From: Smittium mucronatum
Lineage: Eukaryota; Kickxellomycota; Harpellomycetes; Harpellales; Legeriomycetaceae
Length of the DNA stretch: 11,947 nt
Assembly (NCBI GenBank): GCA_001953115.1
Contig: LSSL01002962.1
Location: 1-11,947, forward strand
Direction of reading: 5' to 3'
The position numbers were made by a program, and so were the translations under genes. The notes under the pieces are model-generated. The model searched no databases and had not been told where the DNA came from. It saw only the letters and a program-made list of their open reading frames with translations. Shown here in pieces: positions 10,458-11,947 of the stretch (the stretch's first letter is position 1; each line of letters starts with the position of its first letter).

Positions 10458-10507
10458 CCCTTTCACATTTCAAAAAATCTGCTACAAAAATTTGGCCTTT
10501 GAAAGGG
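10458..10507. repeat. Subterminal inverted repeat of the MITE end motif
   Basis: Bases 10458-10465 (ccctttca) match the left terminus of the MITE and face the right terminus tgaaaggg (10500-10507) across 34 bases. The right end can therefore fold on itself. Extra copies of a terminal motif just inside an end are common in non-autonomous elements, but eight bases alone are weak evidence. Confidence 0.4.
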
Positions 10508-10731
10508 TTAAAAGAATAAATATTTATGTTCAAATATGTATCAAACTGTTAAATTTGTAAGGTTTTTTTTCATATTTATTTTCGATAGACAAAATTTTCG
10601 AATGGTTTCTAAAGTGTTAAAGATATTTGTTTTTCGGTAATTATTTCAGAATCTTTTTAAATTAAATTAAGTATCTAAAACGTTATTAAGTGAATTCTTT
10701 TTATATCTATCAATTTATTATTTGTTTAGCC

Positions 10732-11947
10732 ATGGAAAATTTCTTATCCAAGTCCGGAAAAAAGAGTAAATTCAAGGAGGAATATGTCGAATACGGATTT
10801 ATCGCGATGAAATCTGAAGGTTATCAGCTATCATTCTGCCTTATCTGAAACAACGCTTTATCAAAAGAGATGCTAGTTCCAAGCAAGCTAAAAAGACATT
10901 TGAAAACTAAGCATCCATCTTCAAAAGATAAAACAAGAGTATACTTCGAGAAACTTGCAGTCTAACAAACTAAACAAGCAAAAAAACTTAAAATTTTATT
11001 GAAGTTGCCTGAGAAATTTTTAATTGCAAGTTACAAGATCGCTCATTTGTTGGAAAAGCAAAAGAAAGCACATACTGACGCCGAAACAATCAGCGCCCCT
11101 GAGTTAGCAATTATCCTTGAAAAAATTATAGATTCAGAAGCTGCAGAGAAGGTCAAAAAAGCTTATTTTTCGAATAACACAATTTTCCGCAGAAAATAAG
11201 ATATATCTTCAGATTTGAACGATCAAGTTCGTGAACATTTTGAAACACTTGAAGACGAATCAATGCAGCTGTGGTGTCTCCGAGTCTATGAATCTACCGA
11301 TATAAGTGGAAAAGATCAGCTCCTCGCTTTCTTTTGCTTCATCAAAGGTGAAAAAATTGTGAATGAATTCCTTTTTTGTGAAGAATCAGAAAGCGCGATG
11401 AAAGGAGAAGATATTTTTGATCTGGTGAACAAAAAAATTTTGAATTTTCATTTGAAGTGGAAAAACTGCGTCAGCGTGTGCACTGATGGATGTACTTGGG
11501 TGCGAGGAAATCAAAAAGGTTTCATCACTTTCGTGCTTCAAGGAAATCCAGATGTAGTAACTACTCACTGCATGATCCATCGTGAAGCTCTCACAGCAAA
11601 ATATTTTCCGGAAATTTTGCAAGCAGTTCTAAATCAACCCGTTTAAGTCGTAAATTACATCAAGTCTTGACCAATCAACTCTCGAATTTTCGCTCAACTC
11701 TGTGATGCTATGGATTCTGACATCATTTTTTACTTTAACATACCATCGTTCGTTATCACTCGAAAGGAAAAGTTTTAAAACGTCTGGTGCATCTCAAAGT
11801 CTAAGTGATTTCATTCTTGTAAATTGAAGAAACAGATCTGGAATTAGATGCTCACGAAGAAATCTGGTGACTTAAAGTTCAATTACTCTCTGATTTATTC
11901 CAAAAATTAAACCATCTGAATTTGAGTCTTCAAGGACCATCGGAAAA
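10732..11947 (+). pseudogene. Decayed hAT transposase, ZBED5/FAM200/SCAND3-like, 3' end missing
   Basis: An intact relative would be a DNA-binding cut-and-paste transposase of roughly 600-700 residues; about 405 codons are visible. The ATG at 10732 sits in a favourable context (gccatgg) just after a pyrimidine-rich tract ending in ag, a possible splice acceptor. Codons 14-61 are a BED zinc finger: Cys36, position 39 (now a stop, normally the second Cys), His56 and His61. The next block, SYKIAHLLEKQKKAHT (about 11026-11073) onward, is typical DUF4371-like sequence. The RNase-H core follows: YESTD (11287-11301; family form DESTD, so an acidic residue is lost), then CTDG (Asp codon 11485-11487), THCMIHREAL (11560-11589) and NSRIFAQLC. 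Stops in the first frame are at 10846, 10963, 11197, 11644 and 11668. A one-base loss near 11720 shifts the frame; KGKVLKRLVHL and LNLSLQG then follow, with further stops at 11736, 11802, 11820 and 11868. Apparent open frames starting at 10999 and 11215 begin with TTG inside conserved sequence and are not separate genes. Confidence 0.85.

Larger units (their letters stand above)
9937..10511. mobile_element. TTAA-flanked, piggyBac-like non-autonomous element (MITE)
   Basis: The segment is bracketed by TTAA at 9937-9940 and 10508-10511. Inside these, the left end reads ccctttcaggg and the right end, on the opposite strand, reads ccctttcaaagg: eight identical terminal bases, then weaker likeness. 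TTAA targets and termini beginning CCYTTT are known traits of piggyBac transposons. The body between the TTAA copies is 567 bp and has no open frame of useful length, so it would depend on a transposase supplied elsewhere. It interrupts the 5' region of the hAT element and is therefore younger. Internal features are a 24-bp palindrome, a degenerate duplication and a subterminal copy of the end motif. The short inverted repeat leaves room for doubt about the family. Confidence 0.65.
9834..11947 (+). mobile_element. hAT-superfamily DNA transposon, 5' part, decayed and cut by the window edge
   Basis: The element starts at a hAT-type terminus (9834), has a short non-coding 5' region, and then a transposase pseudogene from 10732 to the window end. 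Within the 5' region a TTAA-flanked element (9937-10511) was inserted later. Subtracting it leaves about 327 bp between terminus and ATG, compact as expected for this group. G+C rises from the surrounding level to about 47% on a sampled transposase line (11461-11520), marking foreign DNA in an AT-rich host. The transposase remains alignable by eye to the ZBED5/FAM200/SCAND3-like group but holds nine stops and a frameshift, so this copy cannot encode its own movement. The 3' terminus lies outside the window. Confidence 0.8.

Noticed and set aside
11386..11622. 78-codon open frame on the minus strand
   Set aside because: It lies antisense to conserved transposase sequence (CTDG, THCMIHREAL) and is a shadow of it.
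1..11947. CRISPR array, tRNA, rRNA, phage or bacterial defence genes
   Set aside because: No regularly spaced repeats, cloverleaf, conserved rRNA blocks or bacterial-style gene packing were found on either strand.

Overview
This window looks like non-coding nuclear DNA from an AT-rich animal genome, probably an arthropod. It has no operon-like gene packing, no recognisable intact gene, long stretches at roughly 12-20% G+C (counted on sampled lines), and decayed eukaryotic DNA transposons. The host assignment is inferred from composition and transposon types only; the species cannot be named from the sequence.

Layout. Bases 1 to about 260 form a G+C-rich island (57% G+C on one sampled line). 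It carries two tandem copies of a 43-bp unit, a 10-bp-stem hairpin with a CGAA loop, and a second short inverted repeat. It is probably a fragment of a dispersed repeat whose identity I cannot fix. From about 260 to 9833 the sequence is extremely AT-rich and shows no gene. It holds only low-complexity tracts (a run of ten G at 3771-3780, eighteen T at 7547-7564), small hairpins and a few isolated open frames that look like chance.

From 9834 to the right edge lies the 5' part of a hAT-superfamily DNA transposon on the plus strand. It has a hAT-type terminal sequence, an adjacent 8-bp flank that fits the hAT target-site preference, a short 5' region, then a decayed transposase of the ZBED5/FAM200/SCAND3-like group. 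The transposase has a BED zinc finger, a DUF4371-like segment and the start of the RNase-H-like catalytic core. It is broken by nine in-frame stops and one frameshift, and it continues past the window. Inside the hAT 5' region sits a second, younger element: about 567 bp, flanked by TTAA and bounded by short CCCTTTCA inverted repeats, as expected of a piggyBac-like non-autonomous element. Removing it leaves only about 327 bp between the hAT terminus and the transposase ATG, which supports the nesting.

No new biological system is evident. The best-supported content is this nested, dead transposon pair; everything else is low-confidence repeat structure in AT-rich intergenic or intronic DNA.
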